DNA of 64,000 nucleotides from Imbricaverruca yamaguchii (taxonomy: Eukaryota; Arthropoda; Thecostraca; Neoverrucidae), in contig JAOTOL010001656.1 of assembly GCA_034440575.1 (NCBI GenBank), forward strand, positions 1,621,001 to 1,685,000. The letters run 5' to 3'. Shown piece by piece: positions 11,103 to 22,746 of the stretch. How positions within the stretch are numbered: the first letter of the stretch is position 1; every line of letters starts with the position of its first letter. Both the position numbers and the translations under genes were made by a program. The notes under the pieces are model-generated. The model did no database searches, was not told the origin of the DNA, and saw nothing but the letters and a program-made list of their open reading frames with translations.

Positions 11103-11395
11103 GTGCCGTTTGGGTCCGGAGCGGCGGGGTGCCACCGAGGTCACGTGGCGTTTGGGTCCGGAGCGGCGGGGGTGCCACCGAGGTCACGTGCCGTTTGAGT
11201 CCGGAGAGGCGGAGGTGCACCGAGGTCACGTGGCGTTTGGGTCCGGAGCGGCGGGGGTGCCACCGAGGTCACGTGGCGTTTGGGTCCGGAGCGGCGGGGT
11301 GCCACCGAGGTCACGTGGCGTTTGGGTCCGGAGCGGCGGGGTGCCACCGAGGTCACGTGGCGTTTGGGTCCGGAGCGGCGGGGGTGCCACAGGTC
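11103..11395. repeat. 42/43-bp minisatellite carrying a CACGTG in most units
   Basis: About seven units of GTTTGGGTCCGGAGCGGCGG followed by GTGCCACCGAGGTCACGTG. Units differ by one G and a few substitutions. Most junctions create CACGTG, so the array is an ordered row of E-box-like palindromes. One unit (11,187-11,230) is more diverged. Confidence 0.95.
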
Positions 11396-11535
11396 ACCGC
11401 GAAAACACTGATCGAAATCACAAAGGAATCTACGTCCAGCGTGCGCGGATAACGAATTCGCGAGACATCCCACACCTACGTCAAAGGGCAGCGCCAGAGA
11501 TGATGGGTGGCGCAATTAATATACTTTGTTCTGCT

Positions 11536-11735
11536 CGGTGGTGTTCCATTGAGGGAGCTAAGGAAAGCCCAACAGCTGCACAGGGAGACCAACACACTAT
11601 GATAGTGGTGATCGGTGGTGTTCCATTGAGGGAGCTAAGGAAAGCCCAACAGCTGCACAGGGAGACGAACACACTATGATAGTGGTGATCGGTGATGTTC
11701 CATTGAGGAACCTAGGAAAAGCCCAGCAACTGCAC
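11536..11735. repeat. 77-bp tandem repeat, 2.6 copies
   Basis: TGGTGTTCCATTGAGGGAGC and GGAAAGCCCAACAGCTGCAC recur at 77-base spacing. The third unit is shorter and more diverged. Confidence 0.9.
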
Positions 11736-12004
11736 ATGGATTCTGCGGAATTATAAGGAGTTTGAACAAGATTATTCATACTGGGAATTTTTTTTTCTCG
11801 TCATGATTGTTTCTTTCAAAACTATGTTCAAAACATAGTGTATTAGGGCACTAAATAGTTACTACTTATAAAAACTATCTTCAGGAGTGGTATCGTGCAT
11901 AATTATTATATCATGACAGATAAACAGATATACATATGCGCTTATACATATGCAGATAGGTAGATAAAAGAGATACAAGATAAATAAATGGATACAAGAT
12001 ATAT
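11736..12004. other. AT-rich unique spacer
   Basis: Contains a degenerate AGATA/ACATATG-rich tract at about 11,915-12,005 and nothing else recognisable. Confidence 0.5.
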
Positions 12005-12750
12005 ATATTGATGTATCAGTTGAGGGGGCGGGGGCTCATCTCTGGGTCGATCAAGCTAGGGATGATATCCCAAACTACAAGTTTCTCCCCGGATTTGGCC
12101 TATTTTATTTTACAATCTTTAAAAACATTAATTTCATAAACATCAGTTTCCTTTTTCCAGTTTTCCATGAACTTAGCTTATCCGGGGACAAATAGTCAGG
12201 AAATATTTAATCGAAAAACTACTACAGAATACGGAGAATCTACTTAGTGCCGAAACGGCTTCTTCCTTTTCGCTTCGCATTGTGCCTAATTTCATTATTG
12301 TTTTTACGATATCCGTATATGTTACTTTAAATTTCCGTCGATCAAAATGGATTAAAAACAGCACGAAACGAAACAACATGCAACCATCGTAGCAAACTCC
12401 GCATTGCTATCAGTGCTAAATGACCAGTGTGATTATCGACTTCAGAAAACCTGAAATGGGATTGCTTGTACTATTACAATTAATCAGGAGTCACCACCAA
12501 CACTAAATAATACTTAGAACATCGAGAATATCGTCACCACTCATATATTTTTGTCAATCTTACACCTACCTATACGGAACACGAGTATTGTGTCATACTA
12601 GACATTTATGGAGCATTCCTTGAATTTTCCATGGGTTTGGCTTTCAAAGTCGTGGTGGTGGTGGTGGTAGGGGTGGGGGGGGGGGTGAGCTGAAAGTTGG
12701 GGAGGGTGGGCAGCCGGAGCCCTCCCGACCGAATAGGATCCTACATCCCG

Positions 12751-12752
<2 letters not shown>
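12005..12752. mobile_element. hAT-type MITE, copy 1 (right end fused to microsatellite)
   Basis: The segment is collinear with the element at 38,910-39,659. Shared blocks include TTTTCCAGTTTTCCAT, AACTTAGCTT, CTTCGCTTCGCATTGTGCCT, AAATTTCCGTCGAT and GACATTTATG. The left terminus is diverged. The right terminus (GAATAGGATCCTACATCCCGAG) runs straight into the CAGA array. There is no transposase gene. The minus-strand open frame through this region comes mainly from the adjoining microsatellite. Confidence 0.65.
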
Positions 12753-13460
<708 letters not shown>

Positions 13461-13833
13461 GAGACAGAGACAGCCAGTGGTGCGTGCGCGGCGGTCGGCG
13501 ATCAATACAGGCCGGGGAGATGGCAGCGGGCACGCGTACTGTCTGCCCCACCCTCATGCATCCCAGCTGAACGGGCGGCGACCAGCTGACACCAGCTGCC
13601 ACCAGCTGGCAGCGGCCGGCAGACCAGCTCGCAACAGCCAACGACTCCACTTCGGACTGAAGCTCACACCTTGCACACAGATCACACGTACGCATGAATC
13701 AGATTTCGCAGAATCGCTGGCCGATCCAGAAAGCTATTTTCAACGCGGCTAATGGAGAACATCAGAAAATACCTCGCAACAAGGAACTTCCGATCTGATT
13801 GTCCTACAGAAAGGATCGTCTCAGAACATGCTC
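13461..13833. other. Short GC-rich stretch then unique sequence
   Basis: 13,480-13,640 is GC-rich with a small CAGCTG-containing repeat (ACCAGCTGACACCAGCTGCC). The rest shows nothing. Confidence 0.5.
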
Positions 13834-13837
13834 TTAA

Positions 13838-14663
13838 CCCGCGCCGTCTTTCCGGTCAAATCCTCCCACCCCGTATCGGGGGGAGGGGACGATTGAAGGC
13901 CCCCCTCTAAAATCCAAACTAAGCATCGCACGAAAACGAAAGGTGTCATCGGAAAGCGCTCGACGAGTAGGGTCCGGGTCCATCCTCAAAAAAAAAAATT
14001 CCCCAAAAGTGACGTCACCAGGGGGGCTAGATTCTCACGACTCTTCACGACTTATATTAAGTTTTTGACTCTGGGGAGTCTATTTTGGGGATATATGAAA
14101 AACAAAATGTATTTGGAATGAGAAAAGGACAGCCAAATCGACCAGGGCTAAAAAATTTTGGACTCACAATTTTTTCTTGAAATTTCAAAATTTTGAGTTT
14201 TCAGGTTTTTTTAATTTTCCTTTTCCAATTTATAGAGCAGACCGAGAAACGTTGTTGGAAATCAACTTGCCCTAACAAAAAAATGTTTACTTTAGCCAGT
14301 ATCTTGTATTTGAACTGCAATTTGCCAAATATGCAAAATTTATATGTAGTCAAAAACGGAAACATTACAAATTCAACTCGTACGTTTTGTTCCATCCGTA
14401 AAGATAAGCAAACGCTGAAAGCTTCATTAAAATATCTGTATCCGTTAAAGCGTGACGACTGGTTGAACTTTTTTGGAGGTGACCTCACTTGACCTTGATT
14501 AACTCCTTGACCCCAGATGACCTGACCTAAAGGTTTTGAATCAGCATGTCAAATTGATGTTGGAAAAGGTATGCCAAACTTGGGCGCGCTGCCGCGCGCC
14601 GTTCGTCCGCTATCCGCGAAAAACCTGAGGGGGAGGGGATGAAGACCCCCGAGACGGGACGGG
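13838..14663. mobile_element. piggyBac-like MITE bounded by TTAA
   Basis: The element begins CCCGCGCCGTCTTTCCG and ends with the imperfect inverse (GAGACGGGACGGG). It is flanked by TTAA at 13,834-13,837 and 14,664-14,667. TTAA target duplications and CCC-starting inverted ends are the hallmark of piggyBac elements (established). The interior has GGGGGAGGGGA near both ends as a second inverted match. The open frames near 14,200-14,490 on both strands have no transposase signature. A degraded relative is at 5,711-6,536. Confidence 0.7.
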
Positions 14664-14755
14664 TTAAGAAAAGTGATCAGATATATATCCAATAGTCCAA
14701 TGCCCTACCGGCTGTGCTACTGCGACAACTCAGACGACACCGAAACCCATCACAA

Positions 14756-14975
14756 CAGTGGCGGATCCATATGGACGAGGGCGAGACAACTGATGGCATG
14801 TGCACCGATGGAGGTGTGGCGCCCCTTCAGGGCGCTAGAGTGCACCACACATTCCGCCCCGATGAAAGAGTTTCTCAGCCGATGACACCCTTTAGAGTAG
14901 AGAAGACTTCACCCCGCCGAGCAATGACGTACCTCCTGAACAAGCGCTCCCATTAAAAATGCCTGAATCCACCCT
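14756..14975. mobile_element. Candidate hAT-like MITE fragment
   Basis: Starts CAGTGGCGGATCCATATGG, the same terminus type as at 3,780. A partial inverse (GAATCCACCC) appears near 14,968-14,977. The right end and target duplication are not clear. Confidence 0.35.
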
Positions 14976-15390
14976 TATTTCAGTTAATACAGAAACCATG
15001 TCGGCGCTATTTTTCTGAAAGAATAGTGAAGATGAAGAACGTACGAATGTCCGAGAAGCGAGGGGCTGAGCCGCCAAGTTTCCTTCGAGTCTATTTCCAC
15101 GAACCGCCCATATAGATTAACTACCTCCCTTCCTGTGGTAGTTCCTGTGGTGCCACGGGCGCGGCAATAGGGACCTCGCTGAGGTAGCTCCCTGTTTCCC
15201 CGCCCCAAGTAGTGACGTACAGTAGGGTAGCCAGGGGTGACGCACATCACCTACCATGGCTCCAATTGCAGTCAGGGAGCGGTCACGCCAACGCCGGTTG
15301 GTGGTGTTAGTGGTAGGGGTCCGTCGACGGCTGCTCGCCGGTGTCGCGCACCTGGAACACACGCAGAGCAGGCGTGGAGGTGGTCTACAG
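14976..15390. other. No supportable feature
   Basis: Unique sequence leading into the 16-bp minisatellite. GC rises from about 15,250 onward. Confidence 0.45.
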
Positions 15391-16010
15391 CGGACAGCCG
15401 ACCGGGCGGACAGCCGACTGGGCGGACAGCCGACCGGGCGGACAGCCGTCTGTGCGGACAGTCGACCGGGCGGACAGCCGACCCGGCGGACAGCCGACCG
15501 GGCGGACAGCCGACCGGGCGGACAGCCGACCGGGCGGACAGCCGACCGGGCGGACAGCCGTCTGTGCGGACAGCCGTCTGTGCGGACAGCCGACCGGGCG
15601 GACAGCCGACCGGGCGGACAGCCGACCGGGCGGACAGCCGACCCGGCGGACAGCCGACCGGGCGGACAGCCGACCGGGCGGACAGCCGACCGGGCGGACA
15701 GCCGTCTGTGCGGACAGCCGACCGGGCGGACAGCCGACCCGGCGGACAGCCGACCGGGCGGACAGCCGTCCGGGCGGACAGCCGTCCGGGCGGACAGCCG
15801 TCTGGGCGGACAGCCGTCTGGGCGGACAGCCGACCGGGCGGACAGCCGACCGGACGGCGACAGCCGCGACAGCCTCCGGGGGACAGCCGACCGGGCGGAC
15901 AGCCGACCGGGCGGACAGCCGACCGGGCGGACAGCCGACCGGGCGGACAGCCGTCCGGGCGGACAGCCGACCGGGCGGACAGCCGTCTGGGCGGGCAGCC
16001 GTCTGGGCGG
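15391..16010. repeat. 16-bp minisatellite
   Basis: About 39 units of GACAGCCGACCGGGCG with variants GTCTGTGCG, GTCTGGGCG and CCCGGCG, plus one interruption at about 15,850-15,880. A 16-base unit without stops is open in all three phases on both strands, which explains the six overlapping 270-370 codon frames here. The variant types recur in the same local order in the first 360 bases, suggesting duplication of multi-unit blocks. Confidence 0.97.
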
Positions 16011-16789
16011 ACTGGACCCAGCCGGAGGTGGAGGCCGGTCCGCGCCGTACAGCCGCAGCCGCAGCCGCAGCGACAGCATGCGGTGCACGTGAGCAAGCGA
16101 TGGCTTCCAGATCACATCTTGCGCAACATCGGTCGTGCATCCGGAAGTTTCGCAACCGACGAACTTCCACCACGGTGGCACCCTGAGCCAGAAATGTCTT
16201 CCAAAACGCCTCGTGACTACCATTTACATAAAAGCACCGGCGTAGACGAGATTTCGACCATTAGCAATTGAAAAGGGCACGCATCCCGAGTGTGGCCCTG
16301 CTCACAGAGACACCCACGATCAGCCCGTTGGCCCATCTGGGTAGCTGAGTTCTCAGTTGTCACAAGTTCCAAATGAACTCCGAGGCCATGCTTCAGTGCC
16401 ATCCAGCGATGGCTCGATCGCACGTGCGCTGGATCTATTGGGGTTGGTAACGACGGCGCAGGGGTGGCGGAACGGGCGAACAGAGGGGACGACTGCCTCT
16501 CTCTCTTCTCAAATGTTTGAGGGGCTAAAACGCATTGTCCGTTACAAAAAAAATGCTTGTATCAACAGAGGGGCTGTCGAACACCAAATATAAATTGAAG
16601 ACTATCTGATTAATTTTTCCGCTCCTGGAAGGGAGTCTGCCGCAAAATGTCATTGCAATTTCTGAACCTTATTTGATTGTCTCTAATCTAACTGAACTCT
16701 TCCGTTGCCTTTGACAAAATGAGCAATCTAACTTGTGACCGCAATAGTATGACTTGTAAGGACAAGCTTCTTTGCATGCTCAGGGCTTT
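16011..16789. other. No supportable feature
   Basis: GC-rich for the first 60 bases (a short CAGCCG run), then unique sequence. Confidence 0.5.
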
Positions 16790-17240
16790 TCGAAGCTGAT
16801 GGGGCTCTTAGAAGTGAAGGGACACTTTAAGATGAAGGGGCCCTCTTGAAGCCGGAGGACTCGTTCAGCTGTATGGGCCCCTTTATGATCCCCTGCAGGA
16901 GTTGGCTGGCCCCTAGACGGATTAAGGTTTCTGGTGTTTGAGGGGCTCAGGAGAACGGATACTCCGGGAAGTTGTGGGGGGGGTTGAGGGATACCTATGA
17001 AGTCAAGGGCCTTGAGAGCTGCAAGAGTTCAGAGAGGTTCGAGGATTGGCTGGAAACTAGGAGTGGTCCCTGGGAGCTCGACCGGCACCTTGAGGAAGCT
17101 AGAGGGGCTCCCTGAAGATGGATGGGCCCATTAAAGCTGGAAGTGCGTCTTGGAGCCGAAGAGCCCCTGACATCTGCATGGCCCCTTGTAGTTCAATGGG
17201 CCCTGCAGAGTTGGAGGTTTCCTGGAAGACTGATTTCCCC
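16790..17240. repeat. Highly diverged GGGGCCC-type tandem repeat, block 2
   Basis: Phrases such as GGGGCTCTTAGAAGTGAAG, GGACACTTTAAGATGAAG, GGGGCCCTCTTGAAGCC and GGGGCTCCCTGAAGATGGAT follow one another at roughly 18-20 base spacing, all different. The block shares wording with 1-370 (CCCCTGCAGGAGTT, CCTGGAAGA). Confidence 0.6.
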
Positions 17241-18170
17241 AGGCGTTCTAAGTTGCTTCTATCCTCACCCGCAGTACACCCTTACACTTGTACATGTGCC
17301 TACGTCTGAATTGACTTCAATGTACTAACTGCATGGCTGTTAGATGAAGCCGCATGGCAGATTTAAACCTATCCGTTCAGAAACACCAATGCACAAACGT
17401 GTGTTGCTTTATGTGTAACTTTATAAGAGAAAAAAGACCCAAGCCACTTAATGAACAAACAACATTTTTGAAAGATCCAACCACCACCCTTTCCCCGGTT
17501 CGTCCCTTGGTGTCATGGTGTCGGGCTGCTAGTTTTTAGATAGCGGCTCATTCACTATTTTATTAAAGTTGGGAAATATTGATATTATTCGCAACCAAGT
17601 GTGGGCTAGGAACTACTGAGCAATGCATTTTCCACATTTTTTTTCCTCTACTGAGCACTACAACAAAAGGGCACACCAACCCCAGAAAGGGACACTTGGG
17701 TACATGAAAAGGACACTGTAAACTATTGTAACGGTGCGCACAATTTTCGTCAGGATAAATTCAGAAGAAACGTAACCGCCATCGAGAAAAACGCCCCTGG
17801 GATTTATTACATGTTATGTCTAAGGCCACAAATCATGCCTTCCCGCATCCCATTTTACCACTGCGCTATGTGGAGTGGTCTCAGCGGATCTCAGCGGGTT
17901 ATGTGGACAGATCTCAGCGGGTCATCTTTTTCAGATATAAACCGATGGAAGGGACGTATTGTCACGCAACCGGCTTTAGAAGGGCACTGCGCCGGTTTGA
18001 TGGCAGTTTAGCTTGCTAGGATCGTATCCAAGTCATCGAGTGCACTCCACTCCGCCTTACGGCAAATGCACTATAATGCCAGCAAGGGAGGCTTTGCAAA
18101 GCAACAGAGGCATTACCTTCCGTTCAAGGGCACCCCGATATTCCCAAGCCCTGCTGCAGCCGTCCAATTG
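17241..18170. other. No supportable feature
   Basis: Unique sequence. The short repeated phrase ATCTCAGCGGGT occurs two or three times at 17,880-17,930. Confidence 0.5.
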
Positions 18171-18383
18171 GCAGTCTGAGCTGTCAGATGGGCGGTCTGA
18201 GCTGTCAGATGGGTGGTCTGAGCTGTCAGATGGGTGGTCTGAGCTGTCAGATGGGCGGTCTGAGCTGTCAGATGGGTGGTCTGAGCCGTCAGATGGGCGG
18301 TCTGAGCTGTCAGATGGGTGGTCTGAGCTGTCAGATGGGCGGTCTGAGCTGTCAGATGGGCGGTCTGAGTTGTCAGATGGGCA
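18171..18383. repeat. 21-bp minisatellite
   Basis: Ten units of GGTCTGAGCTGTCAGATGGGC differing mainly at one position (GGGCGG or GGGTGG). A unit length divisible by three keeps frames open, giving a periodic Ser-Glu-Leu-Ser-Asp-Gly translation. No start context or flanking coding signal supports a gene. Confidence 0.95.
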
Positions 18384-19449
18384 CCGTGAGCCGTCGTGGA
18401 GACATTCGAAGGCTTCGGAAGCAGTGTCCTAAAGTTACTTCACCATTAACTGTGTGGATGAAGGAAGAAGTTGCTTGGGAATAGTGAAAGATTGGAAGAA
18501 AATAAAGGATTGCCACTTAAGGATTAAAAAGCGGAATGCCTTTCACTTCAGTCACATGTATTTTACATTATTTAGCAGTTGTGTGCATGACTGCGCATAC
18601 ATCATGTGGCAAAATGGTAAAAACCGAAGATGAAGATGAAATACCACAACTCCATTAACTGTGCATTTCCAGGCCACATGGTGAATAATTTTACACTGTT
18701 CGGAAGGGCACCATGTCCTCAACTTATCGCATCACGGGCTGTCAAATAGGTAAGTTCACCTCTAATGGATACATCTAAGGCTGTGTGGAGTATGAGGTCT
18801 TGACTTGCCTTTTGCTCGTCAGGTACACCTTGATTTACCAGTGGGACACCCTGGCCAGATAAATATTTATATTTTGCTTCCGTGCAAGCGCAGGTGAAGC
18901 AAAATCGTACGGGTTTGGGGGCACCTGAACTGACAGTTTTCCATTAAAACTGTCCTGCAATCAAGGGCAGATAAGTACTATTGACCATGAAACACCATGC
19001 CACTAAACACCACAAACGAAGTACCTACATAGAACCATCAGCGGTGCAGGGACATTATCGTTTTCCTGTTCATTATTTCCACGCAACAAGGCCCATTTGG
19101 AGTGATGCTAATTTTCACGACGATTGGGAGGCACTCATCCCCCTGCCCCCTTCGCCGCTCATGTCTACAGTAAATAGACTGCAAATGCCACCTGTGGTCT
19201 GTGGGCAGTAAAGGCATGGGAGATGGTGCACTCGACTCTTAGCGTGTCATGAACACCCCTGGACACAATAATCGCACCCTACCAGAAGACGGGGAACATC
19301 CAACTGCGTCCGGAACGGCGGAATGCCAACGAGAATGGCCGGCGCATTACGTTCACAGGCAGTTATTTCGAAATTCAAACTTGGTTGTTCAGGAATGCGT
19401 CTGCCAGCGGCATTCCATTCCTGTGCTACTTCGCCGTGTTCGACTTTGG
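18384..19449. other. No supportable feature
   Basis: Unique sequence with short unremarkable open frames. Confidence 0.5.
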
Positions 19450-20060
19450 TTGCTCTGCTTGTTAACGGTAGGCGCAGCGGCCGCGGCCCGATACGGCGCC
19501 ATTTCGCGGCGTGCCTGGCCAGGGTGGTCGGCGGACCGAGCCGCCACCGCCAACGGACGCCCTTGGCTTGTTCACGGACGCGCCGGGCGGGGTGCGTCGC
19601 CCTCGCGGGTCGGGGCGCTGACCGGCCGCCGCCGCACCGACCAGGGGCGCCCAACCAGCGACCCTCCCACAGAGAGCGCGCCGGTGGCCCCATTCCCATT
19701 ATTTCTCCAGACTTACTACACTATCCGCCGTTGGACGACCGCCAAGTGGCTGGTCGGCCGGCCAGCGAACCGGCGCCTCCTGCCGCCTGGCGGCCGACGG
19801 CCGAAGCTCAAACACGCGTCGTCCGGTTGTCGGCGCGGGCGCGGGCGAGCGGCCGCTCACCGGGCTAGCGGGCGGCGGCCGCGCCGGCACGGCGTCGCAG
19901 GATTTGTCGCGACGATCGCGGCTGGTTCGGATCCAGCGACGCAGGATCCGCGTTCGATTCCGCACCGGAGGCGGTGCATCGCTCGCGCCACGAACCACCG
20001 ATCACACGCCGCGGGACGCATTAGACTGCCTGACGTCATGCTGCAGATTCGGCGGCTCTC
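19450..20060. other. GC/CpG-rich island
   Basis: One of the strongest CpG-dense segments, with NotI-like GCGGCCGC words. A 280-codon plus-strand frame (19,249-20,091) overlaps equally long frames on the other strand and has no recognisable domain. I treat it as a compositional open frame. Confidence 0.5.
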
Positions 20061-20798
20061 GGGTTTGCAGGGACACGCCCAGGTGCTCTAACAGGGGGGT
20101 TCACCCGTCCGTGGTCGAGCTGGATTGTTCGATATCCATGAATTAATCGAGGTTGCAGAGTTGCGAAGGCGACAATCATGAGGTTTTCTGGGTGGCTTAG
20201 TAGGTTACAAATTCGTTGCCTTTCTCGGGGGGGGGGAGAGCTCTTCCACCACAAAGCGGTAAAAAACGTGTGGTTTTCACAGCCATCTTCTAGCTCTCGA
20301 CGGGAACACCCAGGCATAGCACTAGGTGTTCCAGTCGAGAACAGCCCTATTCACCCCGACACAATGTATTTCCCACGCCCACCCTTCATAATTTCTTGGT
20401 ACGCCACTGCCAAATGCACGACATAAGCCGAGCCTCAGTTGGGTGGCTATGCTCAGGGGCGGATGCAGGGCCGGTGGTAGGAGTGCATGGAATTGCTGCG
20501 AGGTTGTCACTGGTTGGACTTGAGCATTGGTCCGCCACGCTCTTTAATTTAATTTAAAGCTTAAATCTCCATTGTTTTAGTCATGTATACCTTGTACAAA
20601 ACCCAGCGCGCTCCGATGATTTCTTCCGGGCCAGGCCAGCATACGAGGACGAACCCATCTGGATTCCTCTGGGGTGCAATGGCCCCCTGAAGTCTTCGAC
20701 CCAGCATGGCTTCCCTGTCCTTGGTTGACGGTGGAAAGGGCAACGGCAACTTTACGCAGCACTACATTTGCCAGAATCGTGCCAGATCGTGAGCACCA
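20061..20798. other. No supportable feature
   Basis: Unique sequence apart from a CAGGGGCGGATGCAGG hAT-type terminus-like motif at about 20,454. Confidence 0.45.
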
Positions 20799-20943
20799 TC
20801 AATGGTGGCGGTGGCGGTGGTGGTGGTGGTGGCGGTGGCGGTGGCGGTGGCGGTGGCGGTGGCGGTGGCGGTGGCGGTGGCGGTGGCGGTGGCGGTGGCG
20901 GTGGCGGTGGCGGTGGCGGTGGCGGTGGCGGTGGCCGTGGCCG
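20799..20943. repeat. (GGCGGT)n / (GGTGGC)n hexanucleotide repeat
   Basis: About 22 hexamers, nearly perfect in the centre, with TGGTGG at the left edge. Poly-Gly, Arg-Trp and Ala-Thr translations here are repeat artefacts. Confidence 0.97.
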
Positions 20944-20967
20944 CTTGATCGCGGTTGATCGCGGGCC

Positions 20968-21050
20968 AAGTGTAGGTGAGACTTGAACCCACAGCCTTTC
21001 AATTTGGAGACGGGCACCTCATCCCCAGACTTCCTCCATCATAAATTGTG
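20968..21050 (-). mobile_element. tRNA-derived SINE head, family 2
   Basis: On the minus strand AAGTCTGGGGATGAGGTG resembles a box A region, and GTGGGTTCAAGTCTCAC is a T-arm with a box B-like core. 26,640-26,695 carries a clear relative (GGTTCGAGTCTCACCT). The acceptor stem does not pair, so this is a tRNA-derived SINE segment and not a tRNA gene. Confidence 0.5.
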
Positions 21051-22000
21051 TCACGGGCTCACCCGAGGCGCCGAAGGAAGAACCAGCCCCCGCTCTGGAG
21101 TAGATTTATCGATCCGGACATCTTGAAAATAAGATCAATACCGGGGTTCGGGAGGCCCTGACCGCTTAGGGGGTAAAACCAGCCCCCTCCCCATTTCCCC
21201 GACCAACAAGTGTTATCTGAAAACAACCACAAGCTTCCTGCTCCTCGAACAACAGAAAACAAAACGCAAGCCTCAACCATCCCGGGCCGTCCCCGGAGAA
21301 AAGCCTGCGTGCGCCCCTAGATGCAGCAGCAAAATATTCATGTGTGAATAGAAGACTCATCAATATACCAAACATTTCACAACCAGGCCTGCTCACGAGC
21401 AACAAATCGAGACGTTTTTGAAAGAGTAGATACCAGCGGGCGGCATAATATGAGGTTGAGCAGTGGACAGAATTATCCTTGCTCAAACCAGACTTGCTAC
21501 TAAGCTAAACAGCGATACCAATATGTCTACTGAACTGATATCCTGAGAGGCGGTCAGAACACTTGTTTAGTCTGAACGCTCCGCTGCCATAGCCCTGGCT
21601 GCGCCACTGCATACGACCGTGACGTCACGTGTAGCTGAAGAGAGGCAGGGGGAAAGGGGAGGGGAGGTGCGCCGCCGCCGACGTTGGCGGTGGCGGCCCT
21701 CCACCGCGGCCCATCCAACATCAGCTGGCCCACCCAGTCGAGCAAAATGGCGGGTGTTGCGAGCTGGTCAGTTAGTCAGCCGAGCTATTTCTGCCGGAGG
21801 CCGCACCAGCCACGTGTGCGTTGTGTAGCGTCCATCATGCTGAAAGGCATGAGCATCCCACGTCTTCTTGGCTGCACATTGGGGCCGTGTGAAGTTGCCC
21901 TCTCCAATGCTCGCAAGTGTCCTAGCTAATCGCAGCCTTTTGAAATCAGTAGTACCGGTCCTGACACGAGGCTGGCAATTGAGCTTGGCATACCTTCCCC
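21051..22000. other. No supportable gene; GC-rich at 21,640-21,800
   Basis: The G-rich purine tract at 21,640-21,690 and adjacent CpG words form a small island. No domain-bearing frame was seen. Confidence 0.45.
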
Positions 22001-22145
22001 CTCGATCTGAGTTGTCCCCCACACTCCCGGAAAAGCTACACTGTATCTCATGCACCGCAGGAAAGATCATCCCTTCCCCTTGATCTGAGTTGTCCCCCAC
22101 ACTCCTGGAAAAGCTACACTGTATCTCATGCACCGCAGGAAAGAA
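22001..22145. repeat. 78-bp direct duplication
   Basis: GATCTGAGTTGTCCCCCACA through CATGCACCGCAGGAAAGA occurs twice at a 78-base offset with very few differences, so it is a recent tandem duplication. Confidence 0.95.
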
Positions 22146-22288
22146 GCTGCAAGTCAGCTCGTCAGACGAATGAGGGCCACTTGACTTGACTCGAACCCCC
22201 TGGTGAACATTGGCACCAGGGTGAACAGTGGTACCAGTAGGAGCATCTTAGCTCCCTCTCACGACCAAAATTATTGGTTCCGTCCCAG

Positions 22289-22457
22289 AGGTAGGCGCCC
22301 GTACTGGGGCGAGCTGATGCAAGATACCTATGATGCCTATTGGGGCCAGTTGATAAAGCAGTATCGATACCCTGATACTACGGTACACGTCCCCGAGTAC
22401 ATGTTACGCACCAAAAAGCAGCGCCTAGCAGCATTTGCGGCACAACGCTATCTGTGA
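22289..22457 (+). CDS. Candidate terminal exon of an unidentified gene
   Basis: I do not recognise the protein. An open frame from 22,203 to a TGA at 22,455-22,457 has no ATG upstream of the conserved-looking part. It is preceded by a splice-acceptor-like tract (TTGGTTCCGTCCCAG, AG at 22,287-22,288). From there about 56 residues follow, rich in aromatic and basic residues: RRPYWGELMQDTYDAYWG, then PDTTVHVPEYMLRTKKQRLA, ending AAFAAQRYL. The composition is balanced and not repeat-derived, unlike almost every other frame in the window. The frame enters the exon at phase 2. The repeated aromatic motifs PYWGE and AYWGQ could suggest a peptide precursor or the C terminus of a larger protein, but this is speculation. 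No upstream partner exon could be linked by eye. Confidence 0.4.
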
Positions 22458-22746
22458 AAACATAGGAAGTTGAAGACATGTTAAATTGTGTGAGAAACAA
22501 TTAACTCCAGGCAAACACTAATTGATTGCTTTACAAAAATTGTACAACCTAAAACCGTTCCAATCATCATCACAATCAAATTCAGGCCCTCGTCCCAGAA
22601 CTTCCAATATCCGGCTTCCAAGATTATCACGCTCACTGGAGGTCGTGGCTATGGTAGCGATAAACGTACTTGATGAGTTTGGTGAGGAAAAGTAGTTAAT
22701 TCAAATGCAATAGTCTCTGGATCATCATGCACCCATTACGAAATGG
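22458..22746. other. Downstream spacer
   Basis: AT-leaning sequence after the candidate exon. No AATAAA polyadenylation signal was seen close by. Confidence 0.4.

Noticed and set aside
15117..16271. Six overlapping 260-370 codon frames with GGQPTGRTADRADSRP-like repeats
   Set aside because: A 16-bp unit without stop codons is open in all three phases on both strands. No flanking start or splice evidence.
19249..20091. 280-codon plus-strand frame in a GC-rich island
   Set aside because: Equally long frames exist on the opposite strand. No domain, and composition explains the openness.
20768..20986. Poly-Gly / poly-Arg-Trp frames
   Set aside because: Products of the GGCGGT hexanucleotide repeat.
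20968..21050. Functional tRNA gene
   Set aside because: A box B-like T-arm exists but the acceptor stem does not pair. It fits a SINE head.
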